Positions 50,673-62,600 of a stretch of DNA of 64,000 nucleotides are shown here, piece by piece (the first letter of the stretch is position 1; the number at the start of each line of letters is the position of its first letter). Under the pieces are notes generated by a model. The model did no database searches. It worked only from the letters and a program-made list of their open reading frames with translations, and was not told the DNA's origin. A program made the translations under genes and the position numbers. The stretch comes from Tribonema minus (taxonomy: Eukaryota; Sar; Xanthophyceae; Tribonematales; Tribonemataceae), in NCBI GenBank assembly GCA_017506865.1, contig JAFCMP010000036.1, forward strand, positions 124,001-188,000, written 5' to 3'.

Positions 50673-53600
50673 GGCGGGTCAAGAGTACTCTGTGTGCGTA
50701 TTCAGAGCACAACACGTGAGACTCGTCCGCATGGCATAGAGACAGGAGGAGCAAGCAATTTGGACAGCCAGATCTGATGCCGCAACCCACTTTCCCACAC
50801 TCTGCTGCTCTTCCCATCACAACCCAGGAGCTGGCGGATCAGACGGGATGCCTTGAGGAGCTGCACCTTGCGGACAATCCCATCAGCAGCTTCGGCTCGC
50901 TGCAGGCGGCGCGGTCGCTCACTAAACTTCAAGCGCTGACGCTCCGCGACCCCCACTTTGGCGACAACCCCGTGTGCTCGCGGCCGCACTACGAGGTGGG
51001 GTGTGCTGTCTCGCACGATACCTGCATACCCCCGCTTTGCCCCGTGAGGCATGTAGCGTCTGTTTACTACGATAGTCCTGCATCAGCTGTTGAGGCAGCG
51101 GAGTCAAGTGAGGTTGTGCTGCTGCAGCCGATGCAGGAGCGTCCTTGGCATACCTGACACGTACTTCGAAGCATGCATATCCACCACCGGCAGATGGCTC
51201 GCATGCGCAAGTGCATGCTCCGCTGCGGCAGCGCGTGCGTCCAAGGCGCTGCATCGGCGGCTGCTCCGATCAACACCGTTCAACCGCCGCAGCAGCTGCA
51301 GCAGCAGGCGTGCACGTGGCATGGCGACGCACGTGTGTCGCGCACTGTACTGCCGGACCGAAGGCCTGCGCATCGTCTGTCCGCCGAAAAGTGCATGGGT
51401 TAGGTTAGGGTTAGGGTTAGGATTAGGGTTAGGGTTAAGGTTAGGCTTAGGGTTAGGGTTGGGGTTAGGGTTAGGGTTGGGGTTAGGGTTAGGGTTAAGG
51501 TTTGGGTTGGGTTAGGGTTAGGGTTGGCAGAGACTTCAAGTTGTCAGCGCTGTGCCGCCTGCAGCGCGTTGCAGTGTGGATGAGCATGTGGGCCGGACCA
51601 GCAGATGCCGGCGGCAAGGCTTCAAGCAATGCCCCCCCCCACCCTCGCCCTTCTCCCCCACTGCCAATGGCTGACGTACGCCATCAACCACCTGGAACAA
51701 CTGGAGGCGCTTGGCACGCCCGCTCCAAAGGCGTGCAGGCCTAGGGTTGAACTCCACCTACAACTTCTCTACCTTCAACCCCGAACCCTGAATGCTGTTG
51801 CGTCTGGCGCGAGGGGGTCTCATGCAGCCCCCCCGCCCCTCCCCTCCCCACCCCCTATTTGCCCCCTATTCCCGCCGCTCACAGACGTACGCCATCGGCC
51901 ACCTGGCGCAGCTGCGGGCGCTCGACGGACTGACGATCTCGCCGCATGCGCGCGCGCACGCCACCGCCGTTCTCTGTAAGAAGCGCCTCTTTTACGGTGT
52001 GCGCATGCGCCTCTGCGGGCGCCTCGCGCGGCAGGCCGCGCGCCTCGGCCGCGCCCACGCGCACGCGGCGCTGGCGGCGCTGAGCGCTGCCGCTCGCGAG
52101 GCGCGCTTGGTCAACAAGGTGGGCCGCGGCATCGTATTTCAACTGCTGTGGCAGCTGCGCGGTCGGCAAGAGCGTGTAATGAGCGCTGCGGTGATGATGG
52201 TGTCCGGGACTGCCGGCAGAGCGTGTGCACTGAGCGCTGCTGCTCGCGAGGCGCGCGGCGGTCAAGGTTGGCGGCATCGCGTTTTGGCGGCTGTGGCAGC
52301 TGTAGCGGCTGTGTGGTTTTCTCGAGCGTGTCATGAGCGCTGCGGTGGTGACCGGGGTCCGGGAGTGCCGGCAGAGCGCGTGCGCTATCGCAGCAGCATG
52401 TGCTGAGCACTGCTGCAACGGCGGCAGCGGCAGCGGCTGCTGGCGCGATGAGTGCGCGCGTGGCGTTGAGGCGATGGCATGAACAGCGCGCATAGTTTGT
52501 GTCTGCACGTGCGTGTGCGCCTGTTGCGCACGCAAGCACTTGAGCCGCGACAGCCGCCGCAAGTCTCTGAACGCAGGCGGCGGCACGCCGCCCCCCAGGA
52601 TGTCGCACCTACGCTGCCTCTGACCCTCCCCACACAATGCCCACGTCGCGACTGCGCCATTCACACTCCCCGCTGCCATCGCCGTACTATCCAGACGCTC
52701 GAGGCGACACGGTGGGCAGCGGCAGACAGCACCGCGTCGCCACGCAGCGGCAGCAGCGTCGGCGCCGGCGCCGCTGCTGCCGACACACCGCTGACGACCG
52801 CAGAGGACGCGCTCAATGCGCGGCTGGCCAGCGCGGAGGCGGCGGCGCGCGCAGCGGCGGCGGCGCTGGCGGCGCTGGCGGCGGACCTCGCGCGCGCGTG
52901 CCGCGACACGACGGCGCTGCTGCGCGCTGAGTTCGACCTGGGCGGCAGCACGCGCTTCCACGAGGTGAGCATCGTGCGTGTCTGTTGCGCGCGCGCAGCA
53001 GCGGCAGCGGCAGCAGCGCTCCGCGGAGTGGAGGAAACACGCTTAGAAGCCGTGAAAACACAAACATGCGGCATGTGCGCGGTGCTGAGAGGCCTGGCCT
53101 GAAGTTGCGGCTGTATTGTTACGAACCGCTGCTCACTATGCTACTGTGTATCGTTGAGCAGTGGCAGGCTGGGCCAGCGTTGCGAACAGCAACGCTTCTT
53201 GTTCGTTGCGGCGGCCCGTCAGAACGAAGCCATGCGCAGCGGGCCCGAGGCTGCCGCTGAAGCTCCGCTGGTTCGCGCGCAAGCGCCTGCGATATGGAAA
53301 CCTCCGCGGCGATCAGTGAAGTCCAAAGCAGATCCGTGCGGCCGCCGTGTAGCCGTCGACGCAATGCCACGTGCACAAACTCGCGTCGAGGCGTCGAGTG
53401 ACACAGTTTATTTGGGATCGCACGACTGAGCATGTGCTGCCTGGGGTTGGGGGTGCATGAGGCATTGAGTTGGGGTTAGAATTGAGGTTGAGCTCCGCTG
53501 TGAAGGCCGGCTGCGCACTGCAGCGACTCCGACTCGTCAACTGCGGGAGAGAATCTGACTTGTCAGCTGTGGCAGAGGTTCGAGTGCGCCGATGGCAGCA

Positions 53601-56600
53601 ACATGTGCGGGCTGCACCAGCGTGCCGCGCGCTACCGGCCTCGAGGTTGAGGCCGCTGGAGGATGGGTTCAACGGCTAGGGGTAGTGATAACTCTAATCC
53701 TGGCCCCAACTTCAACCATGACCCTAGCGGTATCAGAGAAGATTGGGGGTGGGGTACTTGGGTGTCGTGGGTCTGGGTAGGTTGGGGCAGACGCTGCTGT
53801 AAGGGTCCTCACAAGTGCGGTGTACATGCCGCGTGCTGAGCATTTGCTCGTCCCTTGCTGATGACACTGGGCTGTCCATGAGTGTAATCGCATCTACACG
53901 TGCAAGTGCTTGCAAGCACAGTCTATGTACACAAGAACCTAAGCTGAGCGTTGCCTCCTCTCTTGCTGACGACCCCAGGGCTGTCCGGCGGACGCATTCT
54001 TCCAACGCTGCAGGACACAACTTCAACAGTGCCTGCCAGCATCTCACAGGTACTCGTGAGTGGTTGTCAACCGTGTTCTGCCGACTAAAATAAACCTCTG
54101 GGTTTCGCCGCTGCCCTCCCCCCAGCCCTCATGGCATTGTCTACACCCGAAACAAGTAGCTGCGAAATGTGGCATTGCTTTAGTGCACATACCTAACCCA
54201 TTACGGCGCACACGGACTGGACTGCAACGTGACTGCATGCGACGTGGTGCGGTCTGCCAGTGGCCTGTTCACGAGTGTCGGCTAGCACATGACTGCTTTC
54301 TAGGCGGCGCTTGCACGTCACCAATGCGCCAGTGGAGTACACTACCGTATTACCACCGTACAGCAGAGTACTAGAGTACTGCTACTGTACAGTGAAGGAT
54401 AATTGCTGTCTCGTCACTGCACAGCTGCTGAAATGCACTGCAGTGGAGTACAAATTCTGTACTGCCACTGTACTGCTGCTGAAGTGCGCCTTGTGCACAT
54501 GCTGTCTGCACCTTGAGGGGTGGGAGACAGTACCGCATTCAGCATGTGTAGCATGCACTGCGGCATCTTATCGTGGGTGTGCGGGCAATTGATCTTGACG
54601 TGTGCATGCGGTGCCGACACGTACCCTGTGAAGTTTGACAAGCTGCACATCTCTATCGCACCACAACTGCTCGAGGACCACGGCACCATAATTGCACTGC
54701 TGGCGGCCACCGTATCCTTGCTTCTGCCTGCTGCGCGTTCCCTTAGCGTCTTACCCCTAACTCCAACCTAACCCTGATTATGTACCACGCTGCCAGGTGG
54801 ACACCACCCATGGCGCCGCTTCGTGCGTACAGGTAAACGCAACCTGCCCCCGCGTCCAACTCGCCCCCACCGCACAACACCGCTGCCCACTGACCACCGC
54901 ACCATGCCCCATTGCCCGCTGCCACGCCTCGTTGTCACCGACGACGCAGCGCCTGCGACGTCCACCTGACGCGCGTCGTGCGCATCCAGCACGGCCATGT
55001 CGCCGCCGCCGCCGCCGCCTGCAGCGGCCGCAATCACCACCGCACCTCCGACAGAGATGGCCAGTATCCGCCGCCGTTCCAAGAACCCGCTGCGCACGCG
55101 CCCAGAGACAGTTCCCCGCGCTCCCCGCTTGCGCGCAGTTGCGCCGCGGAGCATGCGTGCGGCGCCTCGGCCGCTGACAGCGCGCGCGGCGCGGCGTCAT
55201 CCGCGGCGGCGCGGCGCGCGCCGCCGCTGCTGCTGTACGCAGGCAGCCCTGTCCATGGCACCCCCATCCAAGCAGCCATTGGGGGGCTGCCGGAGCGCCC
55301 AGCGGCAGTGGCGGCGGCGGCAGCGGCGGCGGCGGCGGTCACATTTTGCAGCCAGCTGCCTGTGCCGCCCATGGTGCGGGAGTCACTGCAACAGGACACG
55401 GCAGCAGATTCGTGCTGCGCGGCGCTAGCGACGCCGGCGGCGGCGGCGGCGCAGCAGGTGTTGGTCTTCAGGGAGCGCGCCGCAGCGCCCGCTGGAGGCC
55501 GAGACTTGCATGTTGAAGATGGACTTGAAGATGATGAAGCTGCGCGGTGTGCGACCGAGGACCCCTCCTCGACGCTGCCGCTGGTGACCCCCGAGTATCT
55601 GGTCGAGTACAGCGTTGAAGAGCGGGACAGCAGTGCGCACGGCAGCAGCGGTTATGAGGCAAGTGGGGATTTGCTGAGTGCGACTTGGTCATTTGGTGCA
55701 CGTCACTCAGGTGTCGGCGTCATATAGCAGTGCTACACAGCGAGAAGGAGAAGAGTGCATATGTGTGCAGCAACTGCCGTTGGGTGTCATGATGCACATA
55801 TTTTGCTCCATTCAGGAGACACATGGCCCGCAGACACGTTGTTGTCATTCTCGGCTGCAGAGGTAGTGTCCATATCCTATAGCCTGGCACTGGAGCGTGC
55901 GTCACTGCGCCTGTGTGTCGCAGCCTCTGAACGGCGCGGCCAGTGAGCACCACCTGGTGAGCCTCTCTCAAACGCTCCTGGCAGCTGAAACGTCCACATT
56001 GGCCGGCATCTTGACCCAGTACACAACAACGCTGGCCTCTGCACACAGAGCACTGCTGCGGCCTTGCAGTGCCGCCGCTGACCGGAAAAAAAACCTACAA
56101 CCCATGCATTATCCAAGCCCTTCCCCCCCCCCTCCCCCCGCCCCTCCGCATGCACACGTGCAAACCTCACCCGTTGTGTATGTTTCGCGTGCGTGCAGGA
56201 GCTGCTGCGGCAGTGGACGGCGGCGCTGACTGGCGGCAGCGACGTGCGCGCAGCGCAGGCCTTTGCTTACCCATTTATCGCGTGCCTGGCGCGATTTGCA
56301 CGCCGCATGGAGCGCGGCTGCATTCGCGACGCCGCCGCGACCACAGGTACGCAGTTTTCGCACACGTCATGCGAATGTCACGTGCGAAGTGTTGAGCAGT
56401 GCTGGCGGTGGTGCTGCTGCTGCCGCGCGTTGTGAGGACGGCTGTGCGCGCAGCGCCGCCTGCGGAGCGCTGCTTCGCCTTGTGATGTCGCCGCGGTGGC
56501 AGACACAGGAGGCAGAGGTCGACGTCCGACGCACTGCAGTGATCAACCAAAGGCGCGCTGCACACTGCGCGCGTCGCAACGACCGTCATTTGCTAGACTG

Positions 56601-59600
56601 TACTCGTTTGTTACATAGAACTGAGAGCTTGCTTGGCACTACTTGCTGTCGCCGAGTACCGGCCAACCCCGCAGCAGTGCTCAGGCTCATGTGCTCAGGC
56701 CTCGCCTGAACTGACGACAAAGCACTTCTCAGGCCCGCCCACACAATCGCAACGCACAGAATTCCATGTTTCACGCTCGCACGCCGTCTCACGCTCGCAC
56801 GCAATCCCGCCTCGCTGTACCCGCCCGTGACACGCAGACGGCCTTCTGGCTGCAGTCACTGAGCATCAGCACCAGCTGTCTCGGCGCTCAGGACCCGTGC
56901 ACACGCCGCCAGCGTGCCAACGCGACGCACTGCGGCTGAGCCTCAGCGGCCGCGGCATCGCCGGCGCCGCCGCGTGGGTGCACCTCGACCGGTACGCGTG
57001 CCTGCAGGTGAGGGCGCCGCATAGCAGCGCTCAGCGCGTGTTTGGTGACGCTCAACAAAGCTGCCTGTGCTTGTGATTATGCTCAACGCTGCTCGAGACC
57101 GGCGCTTCGCGGCGTCGGTGATATGGTGCTTGCAGGGGAGGGCGCCGCGTCGCAGCGCTCATCCAAACGTGTGATGAAGCTCGACTCTGACTGATGCTGA
57201 TGGGTAGCCTTCCAGCGACGCAATTAAAGGCACAAAACGACATGCTGATGTAATTGGGGGCGGGGGGCGGGGGGGGGGGGGGGGAGGCAATGCCTCTCTG
57301 GTACTGCCATAAAAGCAGAGCTGCCGTTCGCGCGTCAAGAGCAGCGCCATGCACCCAGGCCCCCATCAGAGCATTGCGCACCATGACTCTTCGTGGCGCT
57401 CTCTTTTTGTCACCAGCGGACCACCATGTATGCGTAAAGGATTCATTGCGGCATCCGGTGGTTCTTCTCACCACCAGACCGCAGCAGTTCTGGCCTCTTG
57501 ACCTCTGAGAACGCGGCCACCGACATCTTGCGCGGCACGCATCACCACACATCACCCCACGTCAGACCGTCTGCAGACGCCTTTGCTATGCGTTGTGCCA
57601 CACAAGACACCCCTGCCCGCAGCGGCTGCAGCGTGATGGCGCATTACGCAGCGCTGCCGCCGCTGCCTGCCTGACAGCCACCGCACCTCGCCAAGCCCCC
57701 CATGTGACACCTGCAGCACCGCACTCACAATGAACACGCATGCACGTCACTGGTTGGCACCACAGCACAAAGTCAGACTTCGACTGGGCACGTGCTCCGC
57801 TGTCAGCACCGGCGCAGACTCATGCCGCCGCTGCCGCCCCGCTCAAGGCCCGCCATCAGCATCCAGGCAGACACATGCTGCCGCCGCCCTAACCCTAACC
57901 CCAATCCTAACCTAACCCTAACCTACCCCCTAACCCTCGCGTGCGTGCGCAGACGCTCGTGCTCAGCGGCTGCGGCCTGACGACGCTGCGCGGCGCGCCG
58001 CTGCCGCGCTCCCTCACGCGCCTCGACGTCAGCGCCAACGCGCTCGACACGCTAGCGCTCGGCGCGCCCCGCGCCGCCGTCGCCGCCACCGCCGCGCTGC
58101 CGCTTCCCGCCGCGACCGCTTTCTTCCTATCCAAGCTGGCGGAGCACGGCGCCATCAGCGGCAGCAGCGGCGGCGGTGGCGGCGCGGCGCCGCCCGCGCT
58201 GCCGCTGCTGCTGGTGCTGGACGCCAGGGACAATCGGCTGGAGAGTGTGGCAGCGGCGACGGCGGCGGCGGCGCCGGCGCTGTGCGAGCTGGACGTGCGG
58301 TGGAATGGCGCGGGCGACGGCGGCGCCGCGCCGCAGCTGCTTCGCGCCGCCACGCTCGCGTACCCGGATCTGGCACTGCTTAACGGGCAGGTGAGTGACG
58401 ACGCGCGTGTATTTGCGGTGAGGGGGTCGGGCGTGAATGAGGGTAAAGTTTGCGAGCAGAGTTCCGCTGGGTGAAGCAGCTGTGTGTGTGCATCACACCT
58501 TGCGTGGCACCCACCACCAAGACCAGGCTTGCAGCTGCAGCAGAGCACCGCGCTGGTAGGCTAGCATAGGGTTAGGATCACAATTTTGGTTTGATTGGAC
58601 CTCAATGGCCGGATCGTAGCGCGCGGAACTGGCTGCTGTCGCCGGCGCTTGAGCTGTGCCGCGTGCTGCCGGCAGCGCAATGAGCAGTGAGTTGCGTGTG
58701 ATATGGCAGGGTCCCCGCAGCACCACGCGTATCGGCACCAAATGGCTCATAGCAGCTTTGCGACCATGCCCAAGGGCCACCTCAAGCCTACTCTTAAATT
58801 CTAGAAGTACCCCTCGGGCAGGGCTAGGGTTGGGGGTAGGGTTAGCGTTAGGGGGTAGGGTTACATCAAGCGTGATAGGAAGGTGCACGCGTGCTGGCGT
58901 CACGGGTGCGGGCACAAGCCGCACGCTCACAGGCCCTTTCAGCCCGGAGCACACTTGTACCCAGAGTGCTTCGACCAGCGCGGTGGTACAGCCCGACGGA
59001 CAATCTGCCTGAGATGCGCGCGCAGCCGTAGCGTCTGCACACCACCAGACCCACAGCATTTATCAGCGTCTTCTCGTTGCGCCCCTGCTGCGCACGCCAC
59101 AGGCCGTCCGCCCCGCCGACCTGTCTGACACCAGAGCGTCGCCAGTTGCGGTGGCGTGGTGGCGGCTCCAGTGCGGCAACGACGCGCGCGCGCAGCCGCT
59201 GCCGCTGCCGCCGTACCCTGGCATCGAGCGAGGCCCAAAGCTGCCAAGCGCCGCTGCCATCATTGCCGCCGCCGCCGCTGCTGCCGCACAAGCAGCAGCG
59301 ACAGCGCAGTCGATGCCAGAAGCGCCGCCGCCACCACCGGCACCGCCGCCGCCGCCACCGCCGCCGCCGCCGCTGCTGCCACCGCACGCTGCGCCCGCGC
59401 TGCTGACGCAGCTGTGCCTTGCAGGAGTGCCACTGGATGGCAGCAGCGGCGGCAGCAGCGGCGGCTGCGGCGGCGGCGGCGGCGGCGCGGCGCTGCTGCG
59501 CGAGTGCACCGCCCTCACAGCGCTGGACGTGCAGGACACGGGGCTGGGCGCATGCGGCACGCGCTGGTTGGCGGGGCTGCGGCGGCTGCAGCAGCTGGAC

Positions 59601-62600
59601 ATTGGGTGAGTGTGGTGCGGCAGTGCGACGCGGCGACAGAGTGCGGAGCGATGCTGCTCGGCCGTTACGGCGTTTGAGTCCTGAGGGGGGAAGTGGGGAG
59701 GGGGGGGGGCTGTGCGTAGGCGTTGTCATGCTGCAGCCGGTGGAGGTGCGCTGCAAAGATGTGTTATGTTGCATGCGTGGGGCTGCGACGGCTGCAGCAG
59801 CTGGACATTGGGTGAGTGAGGCACGGGGGCGTAACGTGGAACCGCGTGGAGCAATGCTGCTCGGCCGTTGCAGGTCTGGGTCCTGAGGGTTGTGTGTGTG
59901 AGGGGGGGGGGGGGGGGGGGGCTGTGCGCAGGCTTTCCAATGCTGCAGCTAGTAGAGTTGTGCAGCAAAAATGTGTTCAGTCGCCTGCGCACATTTGCGC
60001 TGATGGTCTTGGACATCCTTCATGCGCACCGTCAGGTGCAAGCAAAGCGGGCCGTCTACAGCGTTGTGTCCCGCTGACCGGCACTCGGCACTCTTACCCC
60101 AACCCTAGACCCGATGCCAATGATTACCCCAAGGCAGGCAGTCCAAACCCTAGTTATGATCTCACCCACCCAAACTTGTGCCGCTGTGCTGAACGCCTGG
60201 ATTTCTGCGCTGAACACTCATACTGAGCGCAGATTCCGATTAGGTTGCAGCGGTGAAGCACTTCATCGTTCAAATCGCAGTGTACTGCTCACGTAGAAGA
60301 GATGATCATATGGCGAGCGCTGATACTGTCAGTGCAGTCATCGCCCCCCCGACAAGCTGCATGTGCTGCCGCTGCGGTATTCTCACAACTCTCACCCTTG
60401 CCCTCACCCTACTTGGATACTGCCCTCCCCGCGCAGGTACAACGACCTGCAGGATGAAGATGTGACGTGCCTCTCCGACCTTGCAGAGCTGACGCTGCTG
60501 TGCGTGGAAGGCAACAGGCAAGTGCTCGGAGCGACCACACACAGAAGTATACAACTAGTTTAGATGTTTGTTGAAACGCATGCCAGGGTGGACGCGTGTG
60601 CTTGCGTAATGGCGAGAGGTGGGGGGTGGGCGCGCGGTGGATTGAGTTTGCTCGCACACAGTATGCGAATAGGTGGACAGGGGAGGCATGCTGCTGCGCT
60701 GCATGTAGACACCATGCCTTAACTTTCTATCCAACACTTCAAAGGATCAAGCATGTTCTGTACGAGTATGTGTGCCCTGCACACAGGGTATGTATGTGGT
60801 GAGTAAGTGCATGGGTGGCAACCGACGAGGTGCTCGACGTCCGCTCGCACTTCGAATGCTGCGTCAGCGGAGTTTGAGGATGCGTGGCGGGTGGAGAGGA
60901 GCTTCAAATGCTCTTGGTCGAACATGTCTTGACTTCCAACGGCTGATGGTACAAGTCCAAGTTGCAGTTGCATTCTATCCGAGCTGCCACTTTGTTCAAA
61001 AAGTTTGTGTGATCTGATTTGTCGATGCTGCGTCAGCGGAGTGTGAGGACGCGTGGCAAGTGAAAAGGAACGGTATACACTCTTGGTCAAGCATTTGTCC
61101 TGGACTTCCAAATGGAGGTGGTGCAAGTTCAAGTTGCAGTTGCATCTGCTTCCGAGCTTCCCCTTTTACCCTGGCTGTGATAAAGTTTTGTGTCATATGA
61201 TTCCCCAATGCTGCCCCCTGCTGCAGGCTCACGTCGCTGGCGCCGATGTCGCCGCTGCACGCGCTGCTGCAGCTGTATGTGGTGAGTGCGCACTTCTGTT
61301 TGCACTTGCCTGATGTGACCCTTGTCTACACCTGCCAGCTCGAGCAAGCATTTTGCTGTGCTAGCCCTCAGGCGGCAACAGTGTTCGGGACGTCCATTCC
61401 TCTGGTGTGGCCGTTCGTGTGAACCCCCCCCTAAAACGAACTGCCTGCCCATCAACTTCAAGTTTGCAATCACTTAAGTTCAAAAGTGTATGGCATACTG
61501 TACCCTGCATGGCACCAGCAGCACCCATGTCGTTTGCATCGCACAGGATGGGGAACAGGCCTGAAGAGTGTGAAGTTTTTGAGAAGAGTCTGGGATAGGC
61601 AGCAGCATGTGCATCACTCCTTGCTTGGCACACACCAGCGAGACTAGGCACACAGCTGTAGCACAGTTCTAGCTGGTAGTTAGGTAGGCACATTGCAGTC
61701 ATCGAAAGCTCAAATCTGCATTTCGCAGGTGAAGATTCTTCGGAGAGCTGTTGACCGCTGTTGACCTCGAGCCCTCCCAGCAACACGGCCCGGAGCGATG
61801 CAGCAAACGTCTGCGGCGCTAAAGCATACATTCATGCATCCATCCGTTGATCAATCCATTCATTCACTCAATCATTTGAACTCATTCATTTATTCATCCA
61901 TTCATCCATTCATTCCTCAATTCATTCATTCATTCATTCATGAATTTGCGCAGGACAGCGCGCCGTCGTGAGTGAACTGGACCAGTTGCGTCCTCCGCCG
62001 CAGCTCACCCCAACCGCACGCTCAAGTCGATGCGACAACAAAGTAAATTGAACCTAAACAATCTCGATGTTATGCATGCTGCGCCGCGCGACAGGGCAAC
62101 AACTGCCTGCGCGACGGGCGCGAGCTGGACCGCCTGCGCGCGCTGCCACGCCTCGCCATACTGGACACGGGCGGCAACGCGCTGGCGCAGCGGCGCGCGC
62201 ACCGCGCACAGGCACTATTTGCGCTGCCCTCGCTCAAGGTGCGCAACGGCAGCGCGGCAGTGCGGCGCCGCGCCCCATCGTCCATGTTGTTGTTGTTGCA
62301 CTTGCCCTCGCGCATCATATTGAATTGAATTCCGCTACTGCAGGCGCAACAACGCGCGCACCGCGCGCAGGCACTCTTCGCACTGCCCTCGCTCAAGGTG
62401 CGCGACGGCAGCGCTGCCTTAGGGTTAGGGTTAGCGGTTTGCGGCGCCGCGCTTCATCATCGGTGTTGTCGTCAATGCACGTACTGCCCTTGCGCATTGC
62501 AGTGGAGCGACTTTTGCTGCTGCAGGCGCTGCGCGCGTGCACTTGCGAGGCTCGGCACATGAACGTTTTCCACACAGCGCTGCGCTTTCTGCGTACCAGC

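Noticed and set aside
51397-51526. A chromosome end
   Set aside because: LRRC9-like exons continue on both sides of the telomere-type array.
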